A stretch of DNA of 64,000 bases from an uncultured Flavobacterium sp. (GCA_934636265.1 CAKUAD010000003.1:26308-90307), one strand, 5' to 3'; positions 26,132 to 34,580 are shown, counted from the first letter of the stretch. Notes: a model not told the origin generated them from the sequence alone. Made by a program: numbers and translations.

Positions 26132-26683
26132 ATGAAAAAGCGTCTCTACCGTTTTGTCTTCTTTGCGCTGATGGGCTGGCGCATCACCGGCACCATGGAT
26201 CCGGCCATCCGCAAAAGCGTCCTTATGGTCATGCCGCACACCAGCTGGCGCGATTTTTTTGTAGGATTGTTTTCGCGCGGGATTATCGGGCTGCAGATGC
26301 ACTATGTGGCCAAAAAGGAATTGTTCAGGTTCCCTTTTGGCGACTGGTTCCGATGGATGGGCGGCGTCGCACTCGACAGAACCGGCAACCAGAATCGGGT
26401 AGAGGCCATTGTTGACATTTTTAATAAGCGCGAGGTCTTTAGGATGGCGATCGCACCGGAAGGAACGCGTAAAAAAGTTGACCGGCTTAAAACCGGATTT
26501 TACTTCATTGCGCATCAGGCCGGCGTTCCCATCATTCCTGTTGGGTTTGACTACTCGACAAGGACGGTAAAGATAGGCGAGCCCTTTTTTACAACGGGAA
26601 ATGTGGATTGCGATTTGCCGCGACTCCTGACGCACTTTAAGGGCGTAAAAGGAAAATTCCCGGAACAAGGATTCGACGCCTGA
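26132..26683 (+). CDS. 1-acyl-glycerol-3-phosphate acyltransferase-like protein
   Basis: The 183-residue protein has the two acyltransferase signatures: HTSWRDF (H-x4-D catalytic box, about residue 41) and APEGTRKK (substrate EGTR box, about 113). The first 20 residues form a weakly hydrophobic segment. It transfers an acyl group to a lysophospholipid or glycerol phosphate at the membrane. It is short relative to PlsC (about 240) but typical of small flavobacterial homologs. The ATG at 26132 is used; an upstream TTG at 26123 is in frame. Confidence 0.88.
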   Translation: MKKRLYRFVFFALMGWRITGTMDPAIRKSVLMVMPHTSWRDFFVGLFSRGIIGLQMHYVAKKELFRFPFGDWFRWMGGVALDRTGNQNRVEAIVDIFNKREVFRMAIAPEGTRKKVDRLKTGFYFIAHQAGVPIIPVGFDYSTRTVKIGEPFFTTGNVDCDLPRLLTHFKGVKGKFPEQGFDA

Positions 26684-26702
26684 TTTTTTGTTAATTTACA
26701 CC

Positions 26703-27818
26703 ATGGATTACCCAGATTTTACCCAATTCCGCGAGCCATCACTTTCCGGGCGTTATCTTACGCTCGACCATATCAAGCCCTTGATCTTCAGGCATAAGCA
26801 TCGCGTCGAAGGCTATTCGGTAAAAAAAGAGCCGGTGTACAGCCTGACTTTGGGCAACGGACCGATCAGGATTTTGATGTGGTCGCAGATGCACGGCAAT
26901 GAAAGCACCACGACCAAGGGCGTTTTTGACCTGTTGAATTACTTTACCTCAACGGTCGATCCGCATCTGCTTGAACGCCTCACCATTTGCCTGATTCCGA
27001 TGCTCAATCCCGACGGCAGTGAGGCTTACACCCGTGAAAACGCCAATCTGGTTGATCTTAACCGCGATTTTATCCATCAGACACAGCCTGAAACCGGGAT
27101 TTTTCTGGACATGGTAAACCGCTTTAAGCCGGATTACGCGTTTAACCTGCACGACCAGCGAACGATATACGGGGCAGGCGATTCAGGACAACCGGCTACG
27201 CTTTCGTTTTTGTCGCCGTCCTGTGACGAAACCCGGGCCATAACGCCGGAGCGTTCCAAAGCCATGGAAATCATAGTGGGTATCAACCGCGTGCTGCAAA
27301 AGTTGATTCCGGGGCAAATTGGCCGTTATGATGACGGTTTTAACGCCAATTGCGTCGGCGATACGCTGCAGATGAAAGGAATTCCCACCATTCTCTTTGA
27401 GGCCGGGCATTACCCGGGCGATTATCAGCGGGAACAGACGCGTTACCTGGTAGCATTATCTATCTACGCCGCACTGAAACACATCAGCGACAACGTTATA
27501 GTTAGCACCGGAATTGATGAATATTTGCATATTCCTCAAAATAAAGTCAATTTTAACGATTTTGTCTATAAAAATGTAAAAATAAATTATGATGGTAACC
27601 AAATTATTACGAATTTAGCGGCTCAGTATCAAGAGGTCAAGGAAGGTCAAATAATCCAGTTTAAGGCGCATCTGGCGCAAATCGGGACGGCTGCCTTTGG
27701 TCACTTTGAATACGATGCCTGGGGAGCCTTGTTTCAGGGAATTCCCGAAGTTGGTCAGCCGGCAGATTTTGTACTTGGTGACCAACCGTTTGTCAATGGA
27801 GTGCCACTAAAACAATAA
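26703..27818 (+). CDS. M14-family zinc carboxypeptidase
   Basis: The 371-residue protein shows the M14 metal site: QMHGNEST (His-x-x-Glu) and NLHDQRT (third ligand), with the catalytic Glu in FEAGHYPGD. No signal peptide is seen, so it acts in the cytosol. The C-terminal 100 residues (after the catalytic Glu) form a separate beta-rich domain that is common in flavobacterial homologs. The start lies 19 bases after the acyltransferase stop, and the Lrp regulator begins four bases after its stop, so the genes may be co-transcribed. Confidence 0.88.
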   Translation: MDYPDFTQFREPSLSGRYLTLDHIKPLIFRHKHRVEGYSVKKEPVYSLTLGNGPIRILMWSQMHGNESTTTKGVFDLLNYFTSTVDPHLLERLTICLIPMLNPDGSEAYTRENANLVDLNRDFIHQTQPETGIFLDMVNRFKPDYAFNLHDQRTIYGAGDSGQPATLSFLSPSCDETRAITPERSKAMEIIVGINRVLQKLIPGQIGRYDDGFNANCVGDTLQMKGIPTILFEAGHYPGDYQREQTRYLVALSIYAALKHISDNVIVSTGIDEYLHIPQNKVNFNDFVYKNVKINYDGNQIITNLAAQYQEVKEGQIIQFKAHLAQIGTAAFGHFEYDAWGALFQGIPEVGQPADFVLGDQPFVNGVPLKQ

Positions 27819-27822
27819 TTAT

Positions 27823-28302
27823 ATGAGTAAGTTTCGCTTAGACGAGGTTGATCACCAGATCCTCGATATGTTGATTGATAACACCCGAATTCCGTTTACC
27901 GATATCGCCAAGAAACTGCTGATTTCAGCCGGTACGGTACACGTAAGGGTCAAGAAGATGGAAGATGCCGGAATCATTACCGGATCGTCGTTGACACTTG
28001 ATTATGAAAAGCTGGGGTATTCGTTTATTGCTTACGTTGGCGTCTTTCTTAACAACACTTCGCAAACCAAGTTCGTACTGGAGCGCATCAACGAGATTCC
28101 CTATGTCACCGTGGCTCACGTCACCACCGGGAAATTCAACATCTTTTGTAAAATACGCGCCAAGGATACCAAACACGCCAAAGACGTCATTTTCATGATC
28201 GATGACATCGAAGGCGTTTACCGCACCGAAACCATGATTTCGCTGGAGGAGAGCATCAACGACAAAAAGCGCTTGATGCATACCATTTTTAAGAATATGT
28301 AA
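27823..28302 (+). CDS. Lrp/AsnC-family transcriptional regulator
   Basis: The 159-residue protein has an N-terminal winged helix (LDEVDHQILDMLIDNTRIPFTDIAKKLLISAGTVHVRVKKMEDAG interval, about 4-50) and a C-terminal RAM/ligand-binding domain (about 65-150) with the typical HVTTGKFNIFCKIR strand. Such proteins form octamers that sense an amino acid. The likely effector and targets are unknown; neighbours in amino-acid metabolism make that class of target plausible. A terminator follows within five bases. Confidence 0.93.
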   Translation: MSKFRLDEVDHQILDMLIDNTRIPFTDIAKKLLISAGTVHVRVKKMEDAGIITGSSLTLDYEKLGYSFIAYVGVFLNNTSQTKFVLERINEIPYVTVAHVTTGKFNIFCKIRAKDTKHAKDVIFMIDDIEGVYRTETMISLEESINDKKRLMHTIFKNM

Positions 28303-28306
28303 GACT

Positions 28307-28330
28307 TGCCCCAGAGACGGGGCTTTTTTT
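28307..28330 (+). terminator. terminator of the lrp-like gene
   Basis: GCCCC and GGGGC pair around AGAGAC, followed by seven T. Confidence 0.88.
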
Positions 28331-28334
28331 GGCG

Positions 28335-28847
28335 ATGAAAAAAAGTGATCTCATTCTGGCCTCGCCCGAGCGTTTTTTGCCCTATCTGAATCAGGTGGGC
28401 GATGTTGATTTGCAGGAAGAACTTGAAATTTCCCTGCATGATTTTATCCGATTCGTACAAAACGTACCCCTGGGCAAACACGATTACGCCTATGCGCCCG
28501 GAAAGTGGACGCTTAAAGACATCATCCAACACCTGATTGATTGCGAGCGTATTTTTGCTTACCGCGCATTGCGTTTTGGCCGGGGAGATAGAACGCCGCT
28601 TCCGGGGTTTGAGGAAGACGATTACGCCGTGGCAGCAGGCGGATCAAAAAGGCATCTCAAGGAATTGCTTACTGAACTCTCAACGGTTCGGCATTCCACC
28701 CTGGCCTTGTACAAGAGTTTTTTAGCCGACGATCTTAGAAAAACCGGAATCGCATCAGGAGCCGAAGTGTCAGTTGGCGCCTTGGGCTTTATCATTATTG
28801 GCCATATGCGCCACCACCAACACGTGTTTGCCGAGCGGTATCTATAA
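28335..28847 (+). CDS. DinB/DUF664-like four-helix protein
   Basis: The 170-residue protein fits the DinB fold, a four-helix bundle that holds a metal by three histidines. Candidate ligands are His in IIQHLIDCERIFAYR, and the HMRHHQH cluster near the C-terminus. DinB proteins act as thiol-dependent transferases or remain of unknown role. The start at 28335 directly follows the T-run of the preceding terminator. Expression is then likely from a start within that terminator or by read-through, which is odd. Confidence 0.85.
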   Translation: MKKSDLILASPERFLPYLNQVGDVDLQEELEISLHDFIRFVQNVPLGKHDYAYAPGKWTLKDIIQHLIDCERIFAYRALRFGRGDRTPLPGFEEDDYAVAAGGSKRHLKELLTELSTVRHSTLALYKSFLADDLRKTGIASGAEVSVGALGFIIIGHMRHHQHVFAERYL

Positions 28848-28875
28848 AAAAAGAGGGGAAACCCTCTTTAATTTT
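28845..28875. terminator. bidirectional terminator with GAAA tetraloop
   Basis: AAGAGGG (28851-28857) pairs with CCCTCTT (28862-28868) around GAAA, with A-runs before and T after. It separates convergent genes. Confidence 0.85.
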
Positions 28876-29290
28876 ATTCATCTTCATCGTCGTCGTCCTC
28901 CGGGTCGTCTGATTCGTCGTAGTCGTCATCGTCGTCATCTTCATCCTCGTCCGAGCCACCGGGATCCTTGGTAACGTCAACTTCTTCTTCGTCGGCGTCG
29001 GGATCGATTGCATCTTCATCATCAATGTCCTTGATGGCGTCGATAGGTTCAACGATTGCTTCCAGATCGTCATCTTCTTCAAACTTCTCCAAACGGCTGG
29101 CCAGCTTGGTACTCACTTTTACCAGGTAAATAGTGTCGGCCGTGCGCACCTCGACCGCTTCGATCAGTTCATTTTGGGCATTGCGGAAGCGGATGATATT
29201 GGAATCATCATATCCATCAGGAAATTTCTCAACCAAAAGGTTAAGAATTTCATTAGTCAGTTTAGAGTAGTCAACAATTATGCGTTTCAT
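28874..29290 (-). CDS. acidic-tailed conserved protein
   Basis: The 138-residue protein has a folded N-terminal half (MKRIIVDYSKLTNEILNLLVEKFPDGYDD) and a C-terminal 65 residues made almost wholly of Asp and Glu, with no aromatic pattern. Flavobacterial homologs are common and have sometimes been labelled DNA primase, which the sequence does not support. The tail could act as a nucleic acid mimic or metal buffer, but that is a guess. It starts one base before the stop of the DHS-like gene, so the two are an operon. Confidence 0.85.
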   Translation of the reverse strand: MKRIIVDYSKLTNEILNLLVEKFPDGYDDSNIIRFRNAQNELIEAVEVRTADTIYLVKVSTKLASRLEKFEEDDDLEAIVEPIDAIKDIDDEDAIDPDADEEEVDVTKDPGGSDEDEDDDDDDYDESDDPEDDDDEDE

Positions 29291-29291
29291 G

Positions 29292-30260
29292 CTACAAGTC
29301 AAGTAGGTAAGCAAATATAAGAGGTGCTACGATTGTAGCATCAGATTCGATAACAAATTTTGGGGTTTTGATGTCCAGCTTGCCCCAGGTGATTTTCTCG
29401 TTGGGAACCGCGCCTGAATAGGAGCCGTAGCTGGTGGTTGAATCAGATATCTGGCAAAAGTAACTCCAAAACGGAACGTCGTGCATCTCCAAATCCTGAT
29501 ACAACATAGGAACAACGCAAATAGGGAAATCGCCTGCAATACCGCCGCCAATCTGGAAAAATCCTATGCCGTTGCCTGAATTTTTAGTGTAATAATCAGC
29601 CAGGTAGGCCATGTATTCGATACCTGATTTCATGGTCGAGGCCTTGATTTCGCCCTTGATTACATAAGAGGCAAAAATGTTGCCCATGGTGCTGTCTTCC
29701 CATCCCGGAACAACTATAGGCAGGTTTTTCTCGGCCGCGGCGTACATCCATGAATCCTTCAGGTCAATCTCGTAATATTGCTCCAAAACGCCCGACAGCA
29801 ACATTTTGTACATAAATTCATGCGGGAAATAGCGCTCTCCCTTATCGTCGGCGTCTTTCCAAATTTTATAGATGTGCTTTTGCAAGCGACGGAAAGCTTC
29901 GTGTTCCGGAATGCAGGTGTCGGTTACGCGGTTCAGTCCTCGCTCCAGCAAATCCCATTCATCCTGAGGCGTCAGATCGCGGTAATGCGGAACGCGCTCG
30001 TAATGGCTGTGAGCCACCAGGTTCATGATGTCCTCCTCAAGGTTTGCACCCGTACAGGAAATGATCTGAACCTTGTCGCGACGGATCATCTCGGCAAAGA
30101 TTTTCCCGATTTCGGCTGTACTCATCGCGCCGGCCAGCGTGACCATCATCTGGGCTCCATTGTTCAGCTGATCCTCATACGCCTTTGCCGCGTCAACCAG
30201 CGTGGCCGAGTTAAAGTGGAGGTAGTGTTTTTCAATAAATTGACTTATTGGTCCTTTCAT
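29292..30260 (-). CDS. deoxyhypusine-synthase-like protein without the catalytic lysine
   Basis: The 322-residue protein is homologous to deoxyhypusine synthase along its length (SATLVDAAKAYEDQL, TLAGAMSTAEIGK, WGKLDI, ESDATIVAPLIFA). In eukaryotic DHS the lysine that forms the enzyme-substrate imine lies in GGGVVKHH. Here the matching segment is GGGIAGDF (about 238-245), so the lysine is replaced by glycine. It probably transfers an aminobutyl group from a polyamine to another amine, as homospermidine-synthase-like relatives do. The neighbour is arginine decarboxylase. A link to EF-P at 44467 is unsupported. Started at 30260 to match the family N-terminus. Confidence 0.9.
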   Translation of the reverse strand: MKGPISQFIEKHYLHFNSATLVDAAKAYEDQLNNGAQMMVTLAGAMSTAEIGKIFAEMIRRDKVQIISCTGANLEEDIMNLVAHSHYERVPHYRDLTPQDEWDLLERGLNRVTDTCIPEHEAFRRLQKHIYKIWKDADDKGERYFPHEFMYKMLLSGVLEQYYEIDLKDSWMYAAAEKNLPIVVPGWEDSTMGNIFASYVIKGEIKASTMKSGIEYMAYLADYYTKNSGNGIGFFQIGGGIAGDFPICVVPMLYQDLEMHDVPFWSYFCQISDSTTSYGSYSGAVPNEKITWGKLDIKTPKFVIESDATIVAPLIFAYLLDL

Positions 30261-30317
30261 TATCTGAATTTTAAGCAATCGATACTACGCAAAATAGTAA
30301 TTTTTTGCCGGTTTTTA

Positions 30318-31718
30318 TTATGATTTATTGTACCCGAGAATTTTCATGACATCCTCGGCTGTTTGCGCTTCTGAAAATACTTCGGTCCCCAGAATGCCAT
30401 TCTCGTCGCGGTCAATGAGAATGTGGCGCGGCTGCGGAATCAGGCAGTGGTGTAATCCGCCAAATCCGCCAATGGTCTCTTGATAGGCACCAGTGTTGAA
30501 AAACCCGATGTAGAGCGGCTTTTCCTTGTTGTATTTGGGCAGATAGATGGCGTTCATGTTCTGCTCTGAATTGTAATAATCATCACTGTCGCAGGTAAGC
30601 CCGCCCAAAAGCACGCGCTCGTAATTATCATACCACCTGTTGACGGCAAGCATCACAAAACGCTTGTTGATCGCCCACGTATCAGGCAGCGTTGTGATGA
30701 ACGACGAATCGATCATATTCCACTTTTCGCGGTCGTTTTGCTGCTTTTGATACAAAACCTGGTAAATCGCTCCGCCGCTTTCGCCCACGGTAAACGATCC
30801 GAATTCAGTAAAAATGTGCGGAACCTCGACTTCGGCTTCGTCACAGGCAATCTTGATTTGGTTTAGAATTTCATCAATCATGTACTGGTAATCGTATTCA
30901 AACGCCAGCGAATTCTTGATCGGGAAACCACCGCCAATGTTCAGGCTGTCCAGTGACGGACACTCTTTTTTAAGAGAGATGTAAACCTTGATACACTTAA
31001 CGAGTTCGTTCCAGTAATAGGACGTATCGTTGATTCCGGTATTGATGAAAAAGTGGAGCATTTTGAGTTCCAGCTTGTCATTTTCCTGAATCTGTTTTTT
31101 GTAAAAGTTGACAATGTTCTTGTATCCGATACCCAGTCGCGAGGTATAAAACTCAAACTTTGGTTCTTCCTCGGCCGCAATCCGGATACCTATTTTAAAC
31201 TTGCCTTTTATTTCGGCCTGCAACAAATCGAGCTCTTCGTAATTGTCAATGATCGGGATGCAGTTTTTTTGTCCGTTGTTGATCAGGCGCGCAATGTTGG
31301 TTACGTATTCATCGCGCTTGAAACCGTTGCAAATCACATACGTGCTCTTGTTGATCTTGCCTTTGGCGAGCAGGTTCTCGACAATCGGCACGTCAAATGC
31401 CGACGAAGTCTCAATATGAATGTTGTTTTTGAAGGCTTCGTCCATTACATACTGAAAATGAGAGCTTTTTGTGCAATAGCAATAAAAGTACTTTCCGTCG
31501 TAATTGTTCTTTTCGATCGCGTTCCTGAACCAGGTTTTGGCGCGCTTGATGTTGTTGGAAATCTGCGGCAGGTAAGTAAACTTAAGTGGCGTTCCGTACT
31601 GTTCCACGAGCTTCATCAAGTCGATGTTGTGAAACAGCAGGTTATCCTTGTTAAGGGTAAATTCTTCCTGCGGGAAGTAGTATGTTTGGTTAATCAGGTC
31701 TATGTATTTGGTGTTCAT
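30318..31718 (-). CDS. speA: arginine decarboxylase (alanine-racemase fold)
   Basis: The 466-residue PLP enzyme of fold III makes agmatine from arginine for polyamine synthesis. The PLP-Lys lies in KYFYCYCTKSSH (early part). The CNGFKRDEY and ETSSAFDVPI segments are typical of the SpeA branch. Compared with E. coli SpeA (about 650) it is short, which is usual for flavobacteria. The next gene (DHS-like) is 57 bases downstream on the same strand. A 53-codon ORF and a -7 element precede it in the leader. Confidence 0.88.
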   Translation of the reverse strand: MNTKYIDLINQTYYFPQEEFTLNKDNLLFHNIDLMKLVEQYGTPLKFTYLPQISNNIKRAKTWFRNAIEKNNYDGKYFYCYCTKSSHFQYVMDEAFKNNIHIETSSAFDVPIVENLLAKGKINKSTYVICNGFKRDEYVTNIARLINNGQKNCIPIIDNYEELDLLQAEIKGKFKIGIRIAAEEEPKFEFYTSRLGIGYKNIVNFYKKQIQENDKLELKMLHFFINTGINDTSYYWNELVKCIKVYISLKKECPSLDSLNIGGGFPIKNSLAFEYDYQYMIDEILNQIKIACDEAEVEVPHIFTEFGSFTVGESGGAIYQVLYQKQQNDREKWNMIDSSFITTLPDTWAINKRFVMLAVNRWYDNYERVLLGGLTCDSDDYYNSEQNMNAIYLPKYNKEKPLYIGFFNTGAYQETIGGFGGLHHCLIPQPRHILIDRDENGILGTEVFSEAQTAEDVMKILGYNKS

Positions 31719-31771
31719 TTTATTTTGCAGTTGATTAGCGTAAATAATCTACGATCGGTTCCCGCAAAATA

Positions 31772-31933
31772 TCAAACCCTGATGTTGGCGTATTTAATCT
31801 GAAGTTCTTCGTTATCCTGTAACACGCTGCTAAACAATCCTACCGATACACAGGCCATCCAGGTGGTGATTTCACCTGTAATTTTTTGCCGGCTGCGCAC
31901 CGGGATATGTGATGGGATTCGGTTTGTTTTCAC
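31772..31933 (-). CDS. small ORF in the speA leader (candidate, GTG start)
   Basis: This 53-codon frame (GTG at 31933, stop at 31772) lies between aroB and speA. It encodes VKTNRIPSHIPVRSRQKITG followed by EITTWMACVSVGLFSSVLQD, NEELQIKYAN and the end IRV, which looks like a real protein: mixed charge and hydrophobic residues. The -7 element at 31938-31945 lies four bases before the GTG. It ends 53 bases before the speA ATG. A regulatory leader peptide or a small protein are both possible. It is below usual length cut-offs. No homology search was possible. Confidence 0.5.
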   Translation of the reverse strand: MKTNRIPSHIPVRSRQKITGEITTWMACVSVGLFSSVLQDNEELQIKYANIRV

Positions 31934-31937
31934 ATCG

Positions 31938-31945
31938 CAAATGTA
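31938..31945 (-). promoter_or_regulatory. -7 element before the speA leader ORF
   Basis: CAAATGTA reads TACATTTG on the minus strand. It lies 220 bases before the speA start, giving a long leader that contains the 53-codon ORF. Confidence 0.5.
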
Positions 31946-31989
31946 AAAAATAATATATCGGACAAGGATTTTTTTACATTAAAATAACG

Positions 31990-33057
31990 CTACGAATTGT
32001 AATCGGCAAAAGCGCTATAAATTAAGGAATTCGGGATGTTTTGATCAATCGAAATCTTCCCGATCCCGTCTAAAAGCGCAAATAACACCTTGCCGTATTC
32101 GTTTTTCTTGTCGTGCACCAGCAGTCCGAGTATATTTTCTATGTCCATCGCCGTAAAGACAACCGACGCAAAGCTACGCCGGATAACCTGCCGTATCCAA
32201 AGGTATTCTTCCGGTTCCAGAAGCTGGTTTTGCCAGGACAGATAAGATTCGAGTATCATGCCGGCCGCAACAGCTTCTCCGTGTAAAAGCGCTATCTTGT
32301 CAGGGTGATACAAAAAATGACTTTCAATGGCGTGTCCCAGCGTATGGCCAAAGTTCAGCGCCTTGCGGATGCCATTCTCGGTTGGATCCCGCATCACTAT
32401 TTCATTCTTTATCCGCACCGAATCAAACAAAAAAGGTGCAACCGTATCGGCACTGATGGTCTCCAGAACCGCCAGTGACCGCCAGTATGCTTGGTCGGCA
32501 ATCAGCCCGTGCTTGAGCATTTCGGCATATCCCGAGATGAGTTCGGTTTGCGGCAGCGTATGTAAAAATTCCGGATCGATAAGCACCATTTTGGGCGATG
32601 TGATCGTGCCAACCTGATTCTTGAGATGACCAAGATCGACACCGTTTTTGCCGCCCACCGATGCATCCACCATGCCCAGAAGCGAGGTCGGGACGTTGAT
32701 GAAATTGATCCCGCGCTTGTAGGTTGATGCGATAAAGCCACCCAAATCAGTGATGACGCCACCCCCCAGATTGATCACCAGACTTTTTCGGTCGGCGCCC
32801 AAATCAGTGAGAATCGTCCAGACTTCAGCACAAGTCGCAAGGGTTTTCATGGATTCGCCGGGTTCGATTTCGATGATTTCGATGGCGCATTGCGTTTCGA
32901 CACGGCTCAGGAACCGCTGGACGCAAAATTCATGGGTATTCTCATCTACCAATAAAAAAATCCCGGAATAAGGCGTTTGCAGCAGATGCTGATTTAAAGC
33001 TTCGTAAGCCGGCTGGCCAAAATAAATGGAATGTCCTGATGACAGCAGCGTTTGCAT
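31990..33057 (-). CDS. aroB: 3-dehydroquinate synthase
   Basis: The 355-residue NAD- and metal-dependent enzyme is the second step of the shikimate pathway. It has the NAD-loop LVINLGGGVITDLGGFIAS, the metal ligands in GYAEMLKHGLI, and the glycine-rich LNFGHTLGHAIE segment with two metal-binding His. A -7 element (CAAAGATA) is at 33072-33079, 15 bases before the ATG. The gene is divergent from proline dehydrogenase. Confidence 0.96.
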   Translation of the reverse strand: MQTLLSSGHSIYFGQPAYEALNQHLLQTPYSGIFLLVDENTHEFCVQRFLSRVETQCAIEIIEIEPGESMKTLATCAEVWTILTDLGADRKSLVINLGGGVITDLGGFIASTYKRGINFINVPTSLLGMVDASVGGKNGVDLGHLKNQVGTITSPKMVLIDPEFLHTLPQTELISGYAEMLKHGLIADQAYWRSLAVLETISADTVAPFLFDSVRIKNEIVMRDPTENGIRKALNFGHTLGHAIESHFLYHPDKIALLHGEAVAAGMILESYLSWQNQLLEPEEYLWIRQVIRRSFASVVFTAMDIENILGLLVHDKKNEYGKVLFALLDGIGKISIDQNIPNSLIYSAFADYNS

Positions 33058-33071
33058 GGGCAGAGTTTGGG

Positions 33072-33079
33072 CAAAGATA
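33072..33079 (-). promoter_or_regulatory. -7 element of aroB
   Basis: CAAAGATA reads TATCTTTG on the minus strand, 14 bases before the ATG. Confidence 0.5.
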
Positions 33080-33202
33080 CAATCTCAAACCTAATCTGGC
33101 ACTGCCACCGCGGGATTTCATGGGCATCTTTGACAGCTATGAAAGAATATCCATATCGTTTAAATTTAGTGTTTGGACCGTCATTTTAGCCGGTGCTTGT
33201 CG

Positions 33203-33210
33203 TATCTTTG
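33203..33210 (+). promoter_or_regulatory. -7 element of proline dehydrogenase
   Basis: TATCTTTG matches TAnnTTTG, 18 bases before the ATG at 33229. No TTG at the usual spacing. Confidence 0.5.
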
Positions 33211-33228
33211 TGACACTTCTTGATCATT

Positions 33229-34404
33229 ATGGAGAAAATCTTCAACAATACGCAAGTGGCGTTTTCAACCATGAGCGACAAAGCCCTCGATCGGGCGTAC
33301 TTTCTTTTTAAGACCATTCAAAGCCCGGCCATGGTAAAAGCGGGCACTGCACTTACACAGTTGGCGCTCAATTTGAGGCTTCCCGTTGAAGGCCTTATCC
33401 GCAAAACCGTGTTTGATCATTTTGTGGGCGGCGTAACCAAGCAGGATTGCATTCCAGTCATCAACCGGATGTACACCAAGGGCGTGTCGTCGGTTTTGGA
33501 TTATTCGGTTGAGGGAAAGGAAGACGAATCCAGTTTTGACGATGCATTGCGCGTGATTCTGGAAGTCGTGGAATTTGCCAAGGATAATCCCGCCATTCCG
33601 TTTGCTGTTTTCAAACCAACGGGATTTGGGCGGATCGACCTTTTTGAAAAAGTTGGTCTTAAACAACCGTTGACACAGGATGAATCCATGGAGTGGGGCA
33701 GAGTAGTGGGCCGATTTGACCAAGTCTGCAAAAAAGCACACGGTTACGGCCTGGCGGTTTTGATCGATGCCGAAGATTCCTGGATGCAGGACGCCGCGGA
33801 CGATCTTTGCACTGAGATGATGAAAAAGTACAACCGCGAAAAAGCCATTATTTTCAACACGTTGCAGCTTTATCGCCACGACCGGATGGAATACCTGCGA
33901 GGTCTGTACGCACAATCCCGCGAACACGGCTTTCACATCGGCATGAAACTGGTCCGCGGTGCCTATATGGAGAAAGAAGCCAAGCGCGCGCAGGAAAAAG
34001 GATACCCAAATCCTATCTGCCCAAGCAAGGAAGCCACCGACGCCAACTATGACGCAGGTGTGTCTTTTATGATGGATCACCTGGAAACCATGGCGATTTT
34101 TGCCGGCACCCACAACGAAGAGAGCAATTACAAGCTCATGGAACTCATGCGTCAAAAAGGCCTGGCCAACAATGATCCAAGAATTTGGTTCGGCCAACTC
34201 TACGGCATGAGCGACAACATCAGTTACAACCTGGCAAGCAAAGGGTACAATGTAGCCAAATACCTGCCTTTTGGTCCGGTACGCGACGTGATGCCGTACC
34301 TTTTTAGGCGAGCTCAGGAAAACACTTCGGTAGAAGGTCAAACTGGACGCGAACTCGTGCTGATTACCGCCGAACGCCAACGTCGCAAACAAGCCCGTCA
34401 CTGA
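33229..34404 (+). CDS. proline dehydrogenase (FAD-dependent)
   Basis: The 391-residue TIM-barrel flavoenzyme oxidises proline to pyrroline-5-carboxylate. Family signatures are GMKLVRGAYMEKE (FAD and substrate site) and FGPVRDVMPYLFRRAQENT, the conserved YLxRRAxEN motif that clamps proline. It lacks the aldehyde dehydrogenase part of PutA, so it is the single-function form. The start at 33229 (MEKIFNNTQVAF) is typical for flavobacteria. Alternative upstream TTG at 33220 is unlikely. Confidence 0.93.
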   Translation: MEKIFNNTQVAFSTMSDKALDRAYFLFKTIQSPAMVKAGTALTQLALNLRLPVEGLIRKTVFDHFVGGVTKQDCIPVINRMYTKGVSSVLDYSVEGKEDESSFDDALRVILEVVEFAKDNPAIPFAVFKPTGFGRIDLFEKVGLKQPLTQDESMEWGRVVGRFDQVCKKAHGYGLAVLIDAEDSWMQDAADDLCTEMMKKYNREKAIIFNTLQLYRHDRMEYLRGLYAQSREHGFHIGMKLVRGAYMEKEAKRAQEKGYPNPICPSKEATDANYDAGVSFMMDHLETMAIFAGTHNEESNYKLMELMRQKGLANNDPRIWFGQLYGMSDNISYNLASKGYNVAKYLPFGPVRDVMPYLFRRAQENTSVEGQTGRELVLITAERQRRKQARH

Positions 34405-34502
34405 TTCTCCGGCCTGGGGAAAAAAGTCGCGAAAAATACCACCAAGAATTTACTTTTACGCTTGCAAAAACAAATTCTGGTTGTATATTTGCCTCCGCTT
34501 TG

Positions 34503-34577
34503 GGGCGATTAGCTCAGCTGGTTCAGAGCACTACCTCGACAAGGTAGGGGTCACTGGTTCGAACCCAGTATCGCCCA
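34503..34577 (+). tRNA. tRNA-Val (anticodon GAC)
   Basis: A complete 75-base cloverleaf without encoded CCA: acceptor GGGCGAT/ATCGCCC, D-arm GCTC...GAGC, anticodon stem CTACC/GGTAG with loop TCGACAA, a five-base variable loop, and T-arm ACTGG/CCAGT with loop TTCGAAC. The anticodon GAC (34538-34540) reads valine codons GUC and GUU. Position 33 is C (34537), where U is nearly universal. A GAAA-loop terminator follows. Confidence 0.9.
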
Positions 34578-34580
34578 CAC

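Noticed and set aside
28870..29030. Trinucleotide-rich stretch as a microsatellite
   Set aside because: It encodes an Asp/Glu-rich tail with mixed codons and is not a pure repeat.
33265..34401. A 378-codon open frame antisense to proline dehydrogenase
   Set aside because: Proline dehydrogenase has all family motifs in the other direction; the antisense frame is a shadow of its codon bias with no protein-like domain.
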